This document shows, one piece after another, positions 9,972 to 21,283 of a stretch of 64,000 nucleotides of DNA (the stretch's first letter is position 1; each line of letters opens with the position of its first letter). The stretch is taken from the NCBI GenBank assembly GCA_030762175.1, contig CM060831.1, positions 80,693,001 through 80,757,000 on the forward strand, written 5' to 3'. The translations under genes were made by a program, and so were the position numbers. Below the pieces are notes generated by a model that was not told where the DNA came from, ran no database searches, and saw only the letters and a list, made by a program, of their open reading frames with translations. Source of the stretch: Metallyticus violacea. Taxonomy: Eukaryota > Arthropoda > Insecta > Mantodea > Metallyticidae.

Positions 9972-11256
9972 CTAGGGTAGATCTACAAGTTTCCGGCCTA
10001 ACTATTTTCTAGGTATGATAAAGACAAAAACTATATTTCACTTTTCAATATAGTTATCTTTTATTACAATACCCTTTTCATATCTTTAATATAACATTTC
10101 AACCCCCCCCCCCAAAAAAAAATATACTCAGAAGCCTTTTCTGCAAAAAGGGCATAGACAGCATCCATCACTTCTTCGTCACACTTAAATTTCCTTCCTA
10201 GAAGGTCGTTCTTGAGTTTTGAGAAGAGGAAATAGTCACTGGGAGCTAGATCTGCGCTGTAGGGTGGATGGTCGATCTCCTTGAAGTCACATTTCTTCAC
10301 AGCTTCCTTTGTAACAAGAGCTGTGTGCACATGCGCGTTGTCGTGAAGAAGGCGCACACCACCACTCAGCTTTCCTCGCCTTTTCTCTTTGATGGAAGCA
10401 CGTAGTCTGTGCAGTAGGCCAGCATAGTACTCCCCATTTACTGTGGTGTTCCTCTCCTTGAAGTCAATGAAGAGTATTCCTTCACAGTCCCGAAAGATTG
10501 TGACCATGATCTTCTTGGTTGACTGAGTGACCTTGGCCTTTAGAGGCAGCGCTTCGCCAGGTTTACGTCACTCCATTGATTCTCTTTTGGACAAAGGATC
10601 ATAGTAGAGGAGCATGGTTTCATCTCCTGTAACAATGATTTGCAGAACTTCTCTCTCATTGCCACGGCAGAGCTCCAAAAATACTGAAAACAGATGACTC
10701 GTTGCTGCTTTTGGACTGAGGAAAGAAGTCTAGGCACCCATCTTGCACTAACCTTATTCATGTTTAAATGTTGGTGAATAATTCGAAGGAATGTTGTTTT
10801 AGAAAGAACAAACCTTGCTGTTATTTCTGTAACTTTGAGCCGCCGGTCTTTCATAATTTCTCCTTCCACAAGATCGATGTTTTCACGAGTGAGCACCTGC
10901 AAGGGCCGGCCTGCGTGCTCATCGTCCTCAATGCTTTTTCGACCCATTCGAAAAAGTTTGGCCCATTCTTTTACGGTAGAATATGAGGGAGAAGCTTCCC
11001 CATATACACCGTCCAATCGCTGTTTGATTTTATTTGGAGTAAGTTCTTGTTTTGTGAAGAACTTAATAACAGCTCGAAACTCCATTTCGAACATGTCACA
11101 ATATTCTACACATAGCCTTTTTTATGCAACTATATCTGAACTACTGAACACAGTTACAGCTGCAATTATTTACTTAACAGATAAGGTATGACACCAGATA
11201 AAGGTTTTGTGAAGGCGATGATCCTTATCGGAGAGTCCGGAAACTTATGTGACTCG
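9972..11256 (-). mobile_element. Mariner family M, long copy
   Basis: Both ends carry the family M terminal repeat ('caagtttccggcc' at left, 'tccggaaacttatg' at right). The right end is followed by TA (11257-11258). The left TIR is slightly altered. Length is about 1.28 kb, usual for mariner. The transposase inside is broken (see pseudogene entry). Confidence 0.9.
10064..11094 (-). pseudogene. Mariner transposase pseudogene (DD34D)
   Basis: The N-terminal half (11094 down to about 10540) starts MFEMEFRAVIKFFTKQELTP and holds the helix-turn-helix region with the WVPRLLS linker. The first catalytic Asp motif (VTGDET) is recoverable near 10615-10635 in another frame. The C-terminal half (10507-10064) carries LLHDNAHVH (second Asp) and ADLAPSDYFLF (third Asp), with exactly 34 residues between the two Asp residues, the DD34D spacing of mariner. 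At least two frameshifts separate the halves. A run of C/A near 10100-10122 disrupts the C-terminus. It would bind mariner TIRs and cut DNA if intact; this copy cannot. Confidence 0.9.
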
Positions 11257-11258
11257 TA

Positions 11259-12340
11259 TTTATACATGTTAAAATTGATAATTTCATTACTTTCATTAGA
11301 ATGTATAATTTTCACCTATAATAAACGCAAAGAAGAGAGGTGATTGAAGAAACTGGTGTAAAAAGCAATACTACATTCAATATATGACGTTCTGTAAACT
11401 TTTAAATGTTTCTTGAACCTATTAAGAGGAATTAATTTACATAATTATGTACGCTTCCATATTTTCTTACTTGAATTCAATCGGTATAGCAAGCCCCTTA
11501 ACATTTAAAATGCGTAAATCTGAAAACACAATTTTTTGTTATACGCCGTTATTCTTACCATGTCCTCAATTTAGAGGTGGTTTTACGACATTAAACCATA
11601 TGGTAAAGTATAAAATGTTTATAAACATGCTGGTTATAAACCTCAGAATGTAAGTACTTTAAAATTTTAATTAATTGGTTAGTAAAATTATATATTTCGA
11701 AATATTTCATGCAATAATGGGGTAGTTATTTTATAAAATAAGTACTATTTTTATAAAATATTGTGCACGCATTGTACATTAATATAGCTTTGTATTTATA
11801 AACGATGAAAGTAGGCGCCATAAGGTTTATTCACATTTCAGCGAATGTGTTGTTGAACTGCAATCATCTGTAGCTAAAAGTAAATTGCCCCATTTGTATG
11901 AGGTTACTGAATTTCAGAATTATATTAATTCGATTCATTATTACCCATTCAGTGTCATTGTTACGTGTTGCGGAAAAGTTAAGAGTTTGTACATAAAGCA
12001 CTGTTGCACGCTGCTCAGGTACTTTCACTTTTCCCGAGCCCTTATGTAGTGAAATGCAATTTTCGGAGAAAGGAGAAAGTTAACACGTTGTGATCATGTA
12101 ATATTGAAAATTCTAGTCACAGCGAAAAGTGCCGTTAAGTGCTTCCATGTCGGAGATTGTAATATGTGTCGTGTTTTGTTTCAATATGAGCATGCAGTTA
12201 CGGCTTTGATATCAAGCCTGTTCATTGTTTCAAATTGAAGAAATATAAAAATTATAGCGGTTTTGAACAGCTAAAAATGAACTTTTGAGAAAAAAGACCA
12301 AATTATTCGGTTCATTCTTAAATGCACATCGTCTACGGGT
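11259..12340. other. Unassigned AT-rich DNA
   Basis: Nothing recognisable; only short random frames. Confidence 0.6.
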
Positions 12341-12341
12341 T

Positions 12342-12605
12342 ACAGATGTCGGGTGGCCGAGACTCTTGAGCGAAAGGTCTGGGGTTCGAATCCCGCCAGT
12401 ATCGTCCTCCCTGACAGGTTTTTTCCACGTTTTCCTCAGTCCTCACAAATGGCAAATTCCGGGGAGGTACCCTAAACTTAGGCCTGGAACGTTTCTTTAT
12501 TAAAAATCCTTTCCCAATATATCATTTCATTTCATGTATCATCAGTGTCACCGCCTATGGTGCCTCAGTAGTAAAAACGGGCGCTAAATGCCTATAAAAA
12601 CAGAG
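12342..12605 (+). repeat. SINE-A copy
   Basis: Slightly deleted head ('gggtggccgag' then 'actcttgagcg'), B box 'ggggttcgaatccc', and an intact 3' end. An 11-bp inverted, not direct, repeat (12326-12336 and 12606-12616) flanks it. Confidence 0.9.
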
Positions 12606-12635
12606 GTAGACGATGTACGGTGCTTAGTTAATAAA

Positions 12636-12898
12636 ACCGCCACGAGTGGCCGAGGTCGTTAAGGCGCAGACTCGTGAGCGGGAGGTCTGGGGTTCGAACC
12701 CCACCAGGACCGCCCTCCCTGACTGGGGTCTCTTCCAGGTTTTCCTCAATGGCAAATGCCGGGGAGGTACCCTAAATTTAGGCCTCGAGGTTTCCTTCCT
12801 TAAAAAAATACTCTTTTCCCAATATATCATTTCATCTCATGTATCATCAGTGTCCACCACCAATAGTATTTAACAGGCGTTAAATACTATTAAAAAAA
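12636..12898 (+). repeat. SINE-A copy with 12-bp TSD
   Basis: A complete element flanked by 'ttagttaataaa' at 12624-12635 and 12899-12910. It lies 30 bp downstream of another SINE-A in the same orientation. Confidence 0.95.
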
Positions 12899-12910
12899 TT
12901 AGTTAATAAA

Positions 12911-13479
12911 TATGTACTGTATATTTTTTCTTAGAAAGAATATTCTTAAAATAAAAAGGCTATGGCTAACAATTTACTGTGGTTAAAATTCGCTGTCAAC
13001 AGTAAGAAAAGTTGCAGTTATGGAGCATTCGTCCTGCTGCAATCACACTGATGCTTTGAGTGACACACTAGTAGATAACTGGGTACCCTCATTTGTACTG
13101 TTCTGTTTCTCATAAGCTACCAGCAAAACTTGGTTCACTTCACCTCAAAGAGTACAACGTCCATACTTATGTCGTTGTTTTATATGCCGATTTCAACACA
13201 AGTTCAAGCTTGAAATTCGGAAGAAAAACAGACATTGCTGAGCATATAAAACAACTATTTACTTTAACAGTTCATTCACACAAAGTGTCGCTGCCTAATA
13301 TCGCACCAGTTCATCTGCCTAATTCAGTTGCATGACTTTTCAAGGTTTTGGCAGAGACGAATAGTGCAAATTAGTGCCTGAGTGCCGGACTTACTATAGG
13401 CTCTCTTGCACCAGTCACTTGTAACTGATGTGGCACCTGGTAGATGAATAGAGAAATTTAAAAATAATTTGGGGAATGG
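12911..13479. other. Unassigned DNA with an 80-codon open frame
   Basis: The open frame 13093-13335 (plus) includes KTDIAEHIKQ, which faintly recalls BED/CGGBP1-like transposon fingers. The similarity is too weak to name. Nothing else is seen. Confidence 0.4.
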
Positions 13480-13642
13480 AAAGTGCTTCAAATTTACGTT
13501 AAAGGTACCTCCCCGGCATTTGCAAGCGATGATAACTAAGGATAACCCAGAAAAAACTCGGTAAGAAAGAACGAAACTGGCGGAATACGAACCGCAGACA
13601 TTCCGTAGCGCGTGCCTTAGCGACCTCCACCGTCCATGTCGG
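13480..13642 (-). repeat. Diverged SINE-A fragment
   Basis: 'ggtacctccccggcatttgc' and the head region 'ggaatacgaaccgcagac...cgacctccaccg' align with SINE-A, with many substitutions. The 3' third is missing. It is probably an old copy. Confidence 0.75.
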
Positions 13643-13804
13643 CACAAGTACAGATGTATTCCTTTATTTGTTTTATAGATGGATCAATATCAAGTTTTCT
13701 CGACCCCAATACATATTTTCAGTATCGATAGTTCATACCTTTTAACAACTAAATTTAAAACATTTCAGTTAATTATATAAGATTGTTTTATATTTTATCG
13801 TGAA

Positions 13805-14395
13805 ATGGGAAGAATAAGAACTAATTTGATGACGAAGTAGCAGCCATAAGTGAAGCGGGCAATACACTCATTTCTCTGAATATCAAACGAAAGATAGTCT
13901 TCCTGTCTGATTCCATCTCTGCACTCCAAGTATTGGGGGTCCCCAGAACTGCAACAAGAAGACGATTTAGTAATTCAGTGTAAAGAAAGGCTGCAAGCAT
14001 TAACTGAGATCTATTTACAATGAATTCCTGGTCACTGTGGCATCAGCGGAAACGAAAAAGCAGACAGATTGGCGAAGGAAGCATGCACAATGAATCAACC
14101 TTCACCCCCTTCTACCTATGTCATTATATGCAATGTAATTTCAAACAGTATAAAGAAAGTGGAAGGCAGCAGGAGTTGATAAAAGATGATCAAAACCTAT
14201 CCCCAACAATCTGCCCCATTTACAAAAACATTTGCACAGAATCGGCGTATCGATTCTCCTGTGCTCAAAAGAGGAAGGAACGGTTTTACAGAGTGACTCA
14301 AGAGAAGACTGACGAGTACGGATGTATTGGGTGGCTCGCGTCAAATGGCTGAGAACGGACGTCAGTTGAAGAATAAGCAGAATATTTTATCATGA
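13805..14395 (+). pseudogene. LINE RNase H domain remnant
   Basis: Reading frames give FDDEVAAISEAGNTL (13830-13875), FLSDSISALQ with the RNase H Asp (about 13895-13925) and IPGHCGISGNEKADRLAKEA (14025-14086), which contains the conserved His and final Asp of LINE-encoded RNase H. The Trp that normally precedes IPGH is a TGA stop, and other shifts are present. Such domains follow reverse transcriptase in I/R1/Jockey-group LINEs. No RT remains here. A mariner inserted at a TA just downstream (14398-14399), possibly within the remnant's tail. Confidence 0.75.
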
Positions 14396-14399
14396 CATA

Positions 14400-15712
14400 C
14401 GAGGTCTGTTCAAAAAGTATCGCGAATTTTGTGTTTTTTCAGAAATTATTTATTTATTCATGAATATCTTTTTTGTCCCCTTCAAAGTAATCCCCACCAG
14501 ATATTATACACTTGTGCCAACGTTTTTTCCAATCTTCGAAGCACTTTAAAAATCGTTTTTTGTGATCTTGTTCAGCTCCTCCTTCGATGCCGTCTTTATC
14601 TCCTCAATAGTGCGTAGCGTCGTCCTTTCATGGGCCTCTTCAGTTTTGGGAACAAAAAAAGGTCACAGGGGGACAGGTCTGGGGAGTACGGTGGCTGCGG
14701 CATCATAAGTGTGTTGTTTTTGCTAAAAAATTCGCGCACAAGCAACGATGTGTGAGCAGGGGCGTTATCATGGTGCAAAAGCCAATTTTTGTTCTTCCAC
14801 AAATTCGGGCGTTTCTGGCGGATTGCTTCGCGCAAATTGCGCATAACTTGCAGGTAATATTCCTTATTGACCCTTCTACCCTGTGGCAAGAACTCATGAT
14901 GCACCACTGCAATCGAAGAAAACTAAGCAAAACCTTCACATTCGACCGAACTTGGCGCCCTTTTTTCGATCTTGGCTCGTGTGACAGCATCCATTGGAAT
15001 GATTGAGCTATAGTTTCCATGTCATAACCATAAACACATGATTCGTCACCAGTTATGACCCTCTGGAGCAAATTTGGGTCGTCGCGGACAGTGTTCAACA
15101 GCTCCTTAGCTATGTTAATGCGATGGTGTGTTTGGTCGAAATTGAGCAACTTTGGTACGAATTTTGCGGCGATCCGTCTCATGCCCAAATAATTGGTAAA
15201 AATCGAATGGCACGAGCCAATCGATATGTTTAGGTCCTCAACAACTTCTCTAACGGGGATTCGACAATTGGCCAATACTATTTTCTTCACTTCTTCAATG
15301 TTTTCGTCTGTTGTTGACGAGCTCGAGCGTCCGGGACGCTCTTCGTCGTTCACATCTTCTCGACCCTCTGAGAACATTTTGTACCACCGATAAACGTTGC
15401 TTTGGTCCAAGGCAGCTTCACCATATGCCACAGTCAACATCCGGAATGCATCCGCGCACTTAATTTTGTTTTTCACACAAAATTTGATACAGATTCTTTG
15501 TTCCATTTTTTGGAATAGGCAAAAATCGAAGACGAGCCAAAGCATGTTCAAGCAAAATAGCTGTCAACAATTAACTGAACATTCAAAATGGCCGAGCTTG
15601 TCAACATAAGTGAGGGACATGAGTACCAACATAACGCCACAAAACAATCGAAAATCGAATATACGTAGCCCGCGGAAATTCAAAATTCGCAATACTTTTT
15701 GAAGAGACCTCG
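14400..15712 (-). mobile_element. Second mariner lineage, complete ends
   Basis: Terminal inverted repeats of about 32 bp (CGAGGTCTGTTCAAAAAGTA at 14400; its reverse complement CGAGGTCTCTTCAAAAAGTA at the right end) match with about two differences. Both ends abut TA (14398-14399 and 15713-15714), the mariner target. The 1313-bp length is typical. It is the best-preserved DNA transposon in the window. Confidence 0.95.
14460..15551 (-). pseudogene. Mariner transposase, frameshifted (DD34D)
   Basis: The N-terminal region (from the Met at 15506: MEQRICIKFCVKNKIKCADA) holds the helix-turn-helix DNA-binding half, the EERPGRSS linker and KFVPKLLNFDQ. VITGDESCVYGYD carries the first Asp. The C-terminal part in another frame (14907-14596) has HHDNAPAHTS and SPDLSPCDLFLFPKLK with exactly 34 residues between the second and third Asp. 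Frameshifts lie near 14920-14950 and 14610, and a base is missing from a T run near 14550, giving a stop. All three catalytic Asp codons survive, so it decayed recently. The upstream Met at 15551 is probably not the true start. SETMAR/mauritiana-like flavour is inferred. Confidence 0.92.
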
Positions 15713-15714
15713 TA

Positions 15715-16914
15715 TATAACATATTTACATTTAATATATAGTTTTGAAAGCATAGATTAAACGCTATAAATGTATAGGCTACTAACATTGGAAGGAAAGG
15801 ATGAGTTGAATGGGACACAGGGTGGAGGGATCCCAGGAATGATGATGGACGGACATAGATATTAGTTCCAGATAGAGCTCCCTCCCAGAAGTTTGATCCC
15901 TCAAAAGATTCGCTTACACACCTGAAGCAGCGGCAGAAAAATTTCCAAGGCGCAAGTCGTCACTCACCACCTCTCTATCTCACTTGAGAGAGCGGAAAAT
16001 TCATGAAGACTGACATGGGGAAATTTACAAAAAATCCAGACAGGATGACTGACTCTAGGTTGAACTCGAGCTAACTGAATGCTAGTCTCAATATGCCACT
16101 TGAGCCAACCAGCTAAACGTTTTGACACATGCGTCACACTCCCTTCTTATTTAGTTACTGCTTGGTAATATCTAACAGCACTCGGCGATCGCACCTGGAA
16201 GTGTCCTATAACCCTACAGGCCTTGATTGTTACATTTAAAGGAATAAAACAGCGCCTTTAAATATATTTACACCAAGTATAACGGCATGTAATAAAAAAT
16301 GTATTAAGTTTCAAAAAACAGTGTGCCCGAAAAACAGCTAAATATTTTAAAATGACTGCTAACGCTCTGACTTTCAACGAAGGCTAGGAATTAATTAATA
16401 AAGATTAAAGATATTTCCCTGTTAAAGGGCAGTCGCCACACAATTAATACACAAAAGCAACAATTGTGCCCCCACCCCAAATATAGCATATCCATACATT
16501 ATATATGCTAACAGACATTAGTACAGCTTCTCTTAAATACCGAAAGACAATTTTAAATTCTGACTTGCCGAAAACAGATCACGAGGTAGTGTTTGAGATT
16601 TTACAGCTCGCGAAAACTCTGTTTTACATATTTGGTAAATGACGCACTTATCATTCAGGGGGCTCCACTGAAAATAATTCCAAATTTCAGTTATATCTAC
16701 CGAAAGCTAATTGTGCTGTTCCACTTGAAAGTAACAAACTATAGAACACTAGCAGACTGACTCATAGTGTAAAATAGGGCTTATTGTGATGAGTCACTTG
16801 CAAATGGATACTTTTACAGATTGCATTATATTTTTATTGAAATACTCGTATATTATTATTGCACATATTTATTTATGTGATCTAGAATATTCGAATAAAA
16901 CATATAAGGAGCTC
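15715..16914. other. Unassigned DNA
   Basis: No gene or known repeat seen in 1.2 kb. Confidence 0.6.
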
Positions 16915-17100
16915 CGGTATTAGTTTGGACTAGGACTCTCTCACAGAGCGGGGTGGCATTTTGGAAGTACTGGTTTCAACTCCCTTGAGACCGGCCGTTC
17001 AAATCTTCGATTTTTTTCGTAGTTTCCCCCAGTCGCTGAGGTGAATGTTGGGTGGAGCTTTTCTCTCCACCAATTTTACACTCTCGTATTTCATATCATT
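16915..17100 (+). repeat. Possible third SINE-like sequence
   Basis: A tRNA-like 'ggtttcaactccc' stretch is followed by 'gtttcccccagtcgctgagg' and 'tgaatgttggg'. Part resembles 55305-55390 ('gagtttttccttattctggg', 'gtgaatgtcgg'). Only two partial matches exist, so this is tentative. Confidence 0.3.
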
Positions 17101-17114
17101 TTATTTCGTTGCAG

Positions 17115-17197
17115 GGTTCAAATTCCCAGCGCGTAAAGTGCTGACGCCGTGGGACGATGGCTTGCTTTGGAACGATTTTTGCCCCGGCGGCGTCTGA
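17115..17197 (+). CDS. Candidate terminal exon, unknown gene
   Basis: A good acceptor ('ttttatttcgttgcag', ending 17114) is followed by 'GG' and an open frame of 26 codons containing KVLTPWDDGLLWNDFCPGGV, ending at TGA 17195-17197. The block is GC-richer than its surroundings. An overlapping short ORF in another frame (ATG at 17157, 38 codons, to about 17271) exists, so the frame is ambiguous. No partner exon was identified. Confidence 0.25.
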
Positions 17198-17498
17198 TAA
17201 CGTAGCGTTGCTTCTGATGGACTGCAATTCCTTGGAGGGGTGTGTTCTGCCACCATGGAAACAATGTTAGGGTTTCCGTATATGTCCGTGTCTCACTACC
17301 CTTGAATCTCTTTCGATAATGCCCAATACACTCTAAGGAAAAGGTATGTAATAAAGTAGGTAAAATTTAGTTTTGAGAAAAAATTATTTGTAGTGTAGAA
17401 CGGGGAAAAAGAATTAAGTGCATGTGTTACCTCAAAATGTCCAGGACTATAGTTGTATTCTTTATCTACTTCTCTCTCTCTTTCTTTTTCTTCTCCTT

Positions 17499-17598
17499 AT
17501 ACATACATACATACATACATACATACATACATACATACATACATACATACATACATACATACATACATACATACATACATACATACATACATACATAC
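17499..17598. repeat. (CATA)n microsatellite
   Basis: About 25 near-perfect CATA units, running straight into the trinucleotide array. Confidence 0.97.
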
Positions 17599-18821
17599 TA
17601 CTGCTACTACTATTACTATTACTATTTCTACTACTACTGCTGCTACTACTATTACTATTACTATTACTATTATTACTACTACTATTACTATTACTACTAC
17701 TACTACTACTATTACTACTACTGCTACTACTACAACTACTACTATTACTACTACTATTATTACTACTACTATTACTACTATTACTACTACTACTATTACT
17801 ACTATTATTATTACTACTACTATTACTACCACTATTACTATTACTACTATTACTATTACTACTACTATTACTATTACTATTACTATTACTACTACTACTG
17901 CTACTACTACAACTACTACAATTACTACTACTATTACTATTACTACTACTACTATTACTACTACTACTACTGCTACTACTACAACTACTACTATTACTAC
18001 TACTATTATTACTACTACTATTACTACTACTATTACTACTATTATTACTACTACTATTATTATTACTACTACTATTACTACCACTATTACTATTACTACT
18101 ATTACTATTACTACTATTACTATTACTACTACTATTACTACTACTATTACTATTACTACTACTATTGCTACTACTACAACTACTACTACTACTACTATTA
18201 TTACTATTACTATTACTACTACTGCTATTACTACTACTACTGTTACTAATACTACTATTACTACTACTACTAATACTGCTACTACTACTACTATTACTAT
18301 TACTACTACTATTACTACTACTACTACTACTATTACTACTACTATTACTACTATTACTATTACTACTACTACTGTTACTAATACTACTATTACTACTACT
18401 AATACTGCTACTACTACTATTACTATTACTACTACTACTATTACTACTGCTATTATTACTACTACTATTACTACTACTATTATTACTACTACTATTATTA
18501 TTACTACTACTATTACTATTACTACTATTGTTATTACTACTACTATTACTACTATTGTTATTATTACTACTACTACTACTATTACTACTATTGTTATTAC
18601 TACTACTATTACTATTACTACTACTACTATTACTACTACTATTACTACTACTACTGCTATTATTATTACTACTGCTAGTATTACTACTACTATTACTATT
18701 ACTGCTACTATTACTACTGCTATTATTATTACTACTACTATTACTACTACTACTATTACTACTGCTATTATTACTACTACTATTGCTACTACTACTGCTA
18801 CTACTATTACTACTACTGCTG

Positions 18822-18893
<72 letters not shown>

Positions 18894-18894
18894 A
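17599..18894. repeat. 1.3-kb degenerate (TAC)n/(TAT)n satellite
   Basis: About 430 trinucleotide units, mostly TAC and TAT, with scattered TGC, TAA, GTT and CAC variants. G is almost absent from the plus strand. The 3-nt phase is kept throughout, so all plus frames stay open and yield meaningless poly-Leu, poly-Tyr and poly-Thr/Ile translations. The last 60 bp are pure (TAC)n, likely the most recent slippage. Confidence 0.97.
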
Positions 18895-18948
18895 CTACCT
18901 ATGATGCCTTAGTAGTAAAAACGGCGGTTAAACACAGCGGAAAAAAAA
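18895..18948 (+). repeat. SINE-A 3'-end fragment
   Basis: 'gatgccttagtagtaaaaac' and 'ggcggttaaacacagc' with an A run match the SINE-A tail. The rest of the SINE is replaced by the satellite. Confidence 0.85.
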
Positions 18949-19902
18949 CTTTCGCTGTGAATTCTGTTACAAAAGAAAAGGTGTATAAGTTGAACTTATT
19001 TCACTCCTGTATGACTGTCGTCCTGTCAGCAGACTTACCTACTATTGATGTAGCCGCTTGATGACTTTTTTTATTTTATTATTTATAATCTGCAATACTT
19101 GCATCCTGATACCTTGTTTCTATATCAAGACGTAATACTCCAGATTTCATTTATTTATTCCTCTTATATCTTTCAATACAATGTAAATTACAATTTAAAT
19201 TCTACGGGTTTTAAAATCTACACTACTAATACTATGACTAAAATAAAATTAAAACTTCAAAAAACAAAACCGGTACTGGAATCCAGCACTACGGCTATTT
19301 ACTATGACTTATAATAACATCTACAATTGCAGCTGGTACCCAGTAGCAATTGTTACATTTAAACTTTATTAATTTACTTTTATTATCCAATTTACTCTAT
19401 GCATCTTCATTTCTGCTAATGCTCGGTATCCGGGCTGCTCCCCACTGGAATTCCTGGCATAAGAACTTGGACATCAGTGGAGTTGCTGCCGGTCTCAAGC
19501 AGCATCTCTACTGGACCATGGTGTGTTGACAGTGTAGTTTCCTTCACTTCTCTCCTTCTCTTGATCTCTGTCTACTTCTTCTCTCAACTGCTTCGTTTCC
19601 GCCCGAAAACTGCCATTATTCCTTTCTTCTGTCAGTTTCTATGACTGGGACCCTCTCGGCCCCCGTTACATGATTGTCGCCCACGCCAGGCTCTCGGAGT
19701 ACTAGGCAGTGGACCGGATAGCTGGCTGGCGGCCCCGGCGAAGAGCGGCAAGCATGCCGACTGATAGCGGCTGAAGTGTTGAATTACCTTTACAGACAGT
19801 TGCAGTTCTGAATGGCAGCGGAGAAAGCAGTATTCCTCAGTCCCAAATGGAAAGGAAAGAAGCGGAAATCCAGGGGCAATATTGTAGGTAGATAAAAATG
19901 TA
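18949..19902. other. Unassigned DNA
   Basis: No supported feature. 19420-19790 is somewhat GC-richer but has no clear exon. Confidence 0.5.
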
Positions 19903-19972
19903 AGCCTGTTAGCTCAGTTAGAGCATCGTGCTTATAACGCGAAGGTCGTGGATTCGATCCCCACGGGAAAAC
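19903..19972 (+). pseudogene. tRNA-Ile(UAU)-like pseudogene or SINE head
   Basis: 'ttagctcagttagagc' (D arm with a shortened loop), anticodon stem-loop cgtg-CTTATAA-cgcg with anticodon TAT at 19933-19935, and T arm 'gtggattcgatccccac' are present in tRNA order. The 5' and 3' acceptor strands do not pair and the D loop lacks about four bases, so it is not a working tRNA. It is likely a retroposed or SINE-derived copy. Confidence 0.7.
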
Positions 19973-20564
19973 TGAAACTGCCGAAGCTACCTTAACTCTT
20001 ATCACCACTGATATCTTTACAAAACACGGTCAATCAGGCATAACGGGTAGGAGCGGGGAGGGTACTTGAAGGGCTGCCATTAAGGAATTTCCAGGAATTG
20101 TGAGAACAGACAGATGCCCATTGATAGATTGAGATGGTTCAACTTAAATCTCACGGTCTCTTTAACTTTCTCAATCGCCTTTCTCCGCTGTCGTTCGGGA
20201 CTGCAGCAGTAGAACCGATCCTGTCAACGTCAAACAAGCATTGCTATCAGCTGCAGTGAAGTAACGAGCTGCTCGCTAGATGGCTCTTCAGTCGCTGCTC
20301 CCTCTCCGGCTGTCTCACGTTGCGTGCGCTTGAGTTTTCATGAATATGCCAATCACATTAATTCCGGTGACAGTCACATGACAAACGTTTGAACACAATT
20401 GAGAAAATTTCGATCGGCAACTTGTTAAGTGCGAACGGCACAACAGCATGTAGGGACTTGAATGATTTCTTAATAATGCAAAAATAGAACAAACAATTCA
20501 AGACTTGTTCCAAACATATTGAAACAAAATTATAAACATAAAGACGGGTGACCCAAAATATTAA
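19973..20564. other. Unassigned DNA
   Basis: Nothing recognisable; moderately GC-rich at 20160-20330. Confidence 0.5.
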
Positions 20565-20577
20565 TCGAAATACTTTA

Positions 20578-20854
20578 TGAAAGGTGTTTAATGCCCGTTT
20601 TTACTACTGAGGCACCACAGGCGATGACACTGATCATACACGAGATGAGATGATATATTGGGTAAGGATTTATTTTTTAAGGAAGGAAGCGTTCCAGGCC
20701 TAAGTTTAGGGTGCCTCCCCGGCATTTGCCATTTATGACGACCGAGGAAAACCTGGGAAAAAAACTTGTCAGGGAGGACGGTCCTGGCGGGATTCGAACT
20801 CCAGATCTCGCGCTCACGAGTCCGCGCCTTAACGACTTCAGCCACCCGTGCCGG
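20578..20854 (-). repeat. SINE-A copy with 13-bp TSD
   Basis: A complete element flanked by exact 'tcgaaatacttta' copies at 20565-20577 and 20855-20867. Its head faces the next SINE-A head at 20992. Confidence 0.95.
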
Positions 20855-20991
20855 TCGAAATACTTTAGTAACATTTTGTACACGATACTATGTGCTCTAC
20901 CATAAGGTGCGACATATTTAACATTCTAGTGACAATAGTATTACGTTGCTTCCTTGTCACAGTGCACAGAACTGTTTCGATATTCGAGTAA

Positions 20992-21270
20992 CTGCCACGG
21001 GTGGCCGAAGTCGTTAAGGAGCGAACTCGTGAGCGGAAGTCTGGGGTTCAAATCCCATTATGACCGTCCTCCCTGATCGAGGTTTGTTCCAGGTTTTCCT
21101 CAGTCCTCATAAATGGCAAATGCCGGGGAGGTACCCTAAACTTAGGCCTGGAACGTTTCCTTCCTCCAAAAATCTTTTCCCAATTTATCATTTCTTTTAA
21201 TGTATCATCAGTGTACACCGCCTGTGATGCCTCAGTAGTAAAAACGGTCGTTAAACCCCTTCAAGAACAA
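20992..21270 (+). repeat. SINE-A copy, imperfect TSD
   Basis: A complete element with flanks 'gatattcgagtaa' (20979-20991) and 'gatgttcgaggaa' (21271-21283), a 13-bp TSD with two differences. Confidence 0.92.
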
Positions 21271-21283
21271 GATGTTCGAGGAA

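Noticed and set aside
10768..11191. Plus-strand ORFs across the mariner at 10-11 kb
   Set aside because: Antisense shadows of the mariner transposase; the same shadows occur at 40.7 and 54.6 kb.
17418..19061. 547-codon poly-Leu frame and overlapping poly-Tyr and poly-Thr/Ile frames
   Set aside because: All are translations of the trinucleotide satellite; every frame stays open because units are 3 nt.
20588..20845. Minus ORF with MAEVVKARTREREIW and similar frames at 4063, 12646, 30292 and 63063
   Set aside because: They are read-through of SINE-A heads; the same peptide recurs at each SINE copy.
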